Shown here in pieces: positions 5,830 to 6,682 of a DNA stretch of 6,682 nt. This stretch comes from Verrucomicrobiales bacterium. Its GTDB lineage: Bacteria > Verrucomicrobiota > Verrucomicrobiia > Limisphaerales > UBA9464. Position numbers and translations under genes: made by a program. The stretch is taken from positions 1 through 6,682 of the forward strand of contig DLVS01000754.1 of assembly GCA_003445095.1 (NCBI GenBank). Direction: 5' to 3'. Every line of letters begins with the position of its first letter. Position 1 is the first letter of the stretch. The notes beneath the pieces are model-generated. The model had not been told where the DNA came from. It saw nothing but the letters and a program-made list of their open reading frames with translations, and ran no database searches.

Positions 5830-6608
5830 ACGAACCAATCGCTGCTTCGGCTCCGCCTGGTGAAGACGATTCACTGATCGTCGATCACGTGGCCCGGATC
5901 GTCCGCACGCTCGTGCCTGCCGGCCAGCCGCTGCGCCATCTTGATGTGGGCGCCGGTTGGGGACACCTCATTCATCGCCTTCAAATCAGCCATCCGCAGA
6001 TCGAATGTCAGGGCATTGACTACAATCCGGCTCACTTCGAATTGCATGGGGTGCCGATCGCTCATGGAGACTTCAACGTCGACCGGCTTCCCTACCCCGA
6101 TGCGTCATTTGACCTGGTGACCTGCACGGAGGTAGTCGAGCACTTGGAGAATTATCGGCATGTGCTGCGGGAAGCATTCCGAGTGACGCGGCCCGGCGGC
6201 TGGCTGGTGGTGTCCACGCCGAACGTGCTCAGTCTGAAATCGCGGTGGGTTTACTTCATTCACGGGTTCTTTGTTTATTTCGATCCTCAGCCGCTCAAAG
6301 ACGACTCGCGGTTTTACCCTGGTCAGCGACACATTACGCCTGTGCCGTTCTTTCATCTGGGGCACGCGTTGCTCGACGCCGGGTTCAGCGAGGTCACGCC
6401 GCACTGCGATAAGTCCCAGCGATCTTCCTCGTTCTGGGCCGCAGTCTTGGGTCCGCTGTTGCGGCTGTTCGCTGGCCGAGTGGCCCGCCGGAGAATCCGG
6501 CATTTTGGCCCGTTGCCGGAAAGTGTGGAAACCTTAGCGAGACTGAATAACTCGTGGCCCGTGCTCACCGGTCGCACTCTCATCGTCACGGCGCGGCGGG
6601 CGCAGTGA
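5820..6608 (+). CDS. Class I SAM-dependent methyltransferase (Methyltransf_11/23 type)
   Basis: The gene encodes 262 residues from ATG. It has the class I Rossmann signatures in order: motif I HLDVGAGWGHL (40-50) for binding SAM, an acidic residue ending strand 2 (D67 in GIDYN), GDFNVDRLPYPDASFDLVTC (83-102) with D84 near the adenine site, EVVEHLEN (104-111) and RVTRPGGWLVVSTPN (121-135). FYPGQRHITPVPFFHLGHALLDAGF (165-189) is the usual C-terminal helix region of methyltransferases found with polysaccharide or lipid-modifying genes. A hydrophobic, then basic stretch (205-225) might touch membrane. It should transfer a methyl group from SAM; the acceptor cannot be read. It overlaps the preceding short ORF by 10 nt, with no ribosome binding site of its own, which suggests translational coupling. 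Confidence 0.9.
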   Translation: MALNEPIAASAPPGEDDSLIVDHVARIVRTLVPAGQPLRHLDVGAGWGHLIHRLQISHPQIECQGIDYNPAHFELHGVPIAHGDFNVDRLPYPDASFDLVTCTEVVEHLENYRHVLREAFRVTRPGGWLVVSTPNVLSLKSRWVYFIHGFFVYFDPQPLKDDSRFYPGQRHITPVPFFHLGHALLDAGFSEVTPHCDKSQRSSSFWAAVLGPLLRLFAGRVARRRIRHFGPLPESVETLARLNNSWPVLTGRTLIVTARRAQ

Positions 6609-6615
6609 AGGCAGA

Positions 6616-6635
6616 GATGCGGCCTTAGCCGTATC
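6616..6635 (+). terminator. Stem-loop after the methyltransferase gene
   Basis: GATGCGGC (6616-6623) pairs with GCCGTATC (6628-6635) over 8 bp with one G-U wobble and a CTTA tetraloop. It starts 8 nt after the methyltransferase stop codon. No T-run follows, so it is a weak terminator candidate, or a 3' stabilising hairpin. The remaining bases to the window end show no gene that I can support. Confidence 0.35.
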
Positions 6636-6682
6636 CAGGCAGCAAAAACGGGGATGAATTCGACGCATAGCTGCGAAAGGCC

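Noticed and set aside
1..6682. CRISPR array, tRNA, rRNA, transposase or phage genes
   Set aside because: I saw no regularly spaced long repeats, no cloverleaf or rRNA signature, and no transposase or phage protein in any plausible frame.

Overview
The window looks like chromosomal DNA from an environmental bacterium, probably Verrucomicrobiota or a relative in the PVC group. The main clue is the kinase gene. It has an N-terminal CPxC...CPRC zinc ribbon, a Hanks-type kinase domain, a linker with a Trp/Arg-rich stretch, one membrane span and a long TPR region, an architecture I associate with Verrucomicrobia and Planctomycetes. The sulfatase-family gene and a three-unit CGCGGAT repeat fit that assignment. 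This is inference from memory; no database search was possible. Composition is GC-rich throughout, and I see no clear compositional break by eye.

Left part (+ strand): the coiled-coil C-terminus of a gene cut by the window edge (2-223); a four-helix membrane protein of unknown function (251-802); a short intergenic stretch with the 10-bp-periodic repeat (831-860); and a sulfatase-like gene (809-2338 at its longest). The sulfatase-like gene has the overall family layout but carries Asp where the catalytic formylglycine precursor (Cys or Ser) should be, and it has lost two other conserved metal-site positions. Its start is unclear: the best ribosome binding site and ATG (897-917) lie in a different frame, separated from the sulfatase frame by a run of seven T.

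Centre (- strand): a 777-residue Ser/Thr kinase-TPR protein (4707-2374) converges on the sulfatase gene. The junction can fold into a stem-loop. The kinase gene diverges from a serine protease gene, and the roughly 90-130 bp between them hold an imperfect 16-bp dyad and several hairpins.

Right part (+ strand): a cytosolic trypsin-like protease with an apparently intact His-Asp-Ser triad (4798-5574); a 71-residue ORF resembling the first part of an FkbM-type methyltransferase and probably a truncated remnant (5614-5829); and an intact class I SAM-dependent methyltransferase (5820-6608) overlapping it by 10 nt. A stem-loop follows at 6616-6635.

The genes do not form one obvious pathway. The most defensible links are the divergent kinase/protease pair, which share a control region, and the coupled methyltransferase pair. 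I do not see a clear-cut new system. The strongest leads are the catalytically degenerate sulfatase with its odd start and the kinase/protease pair.
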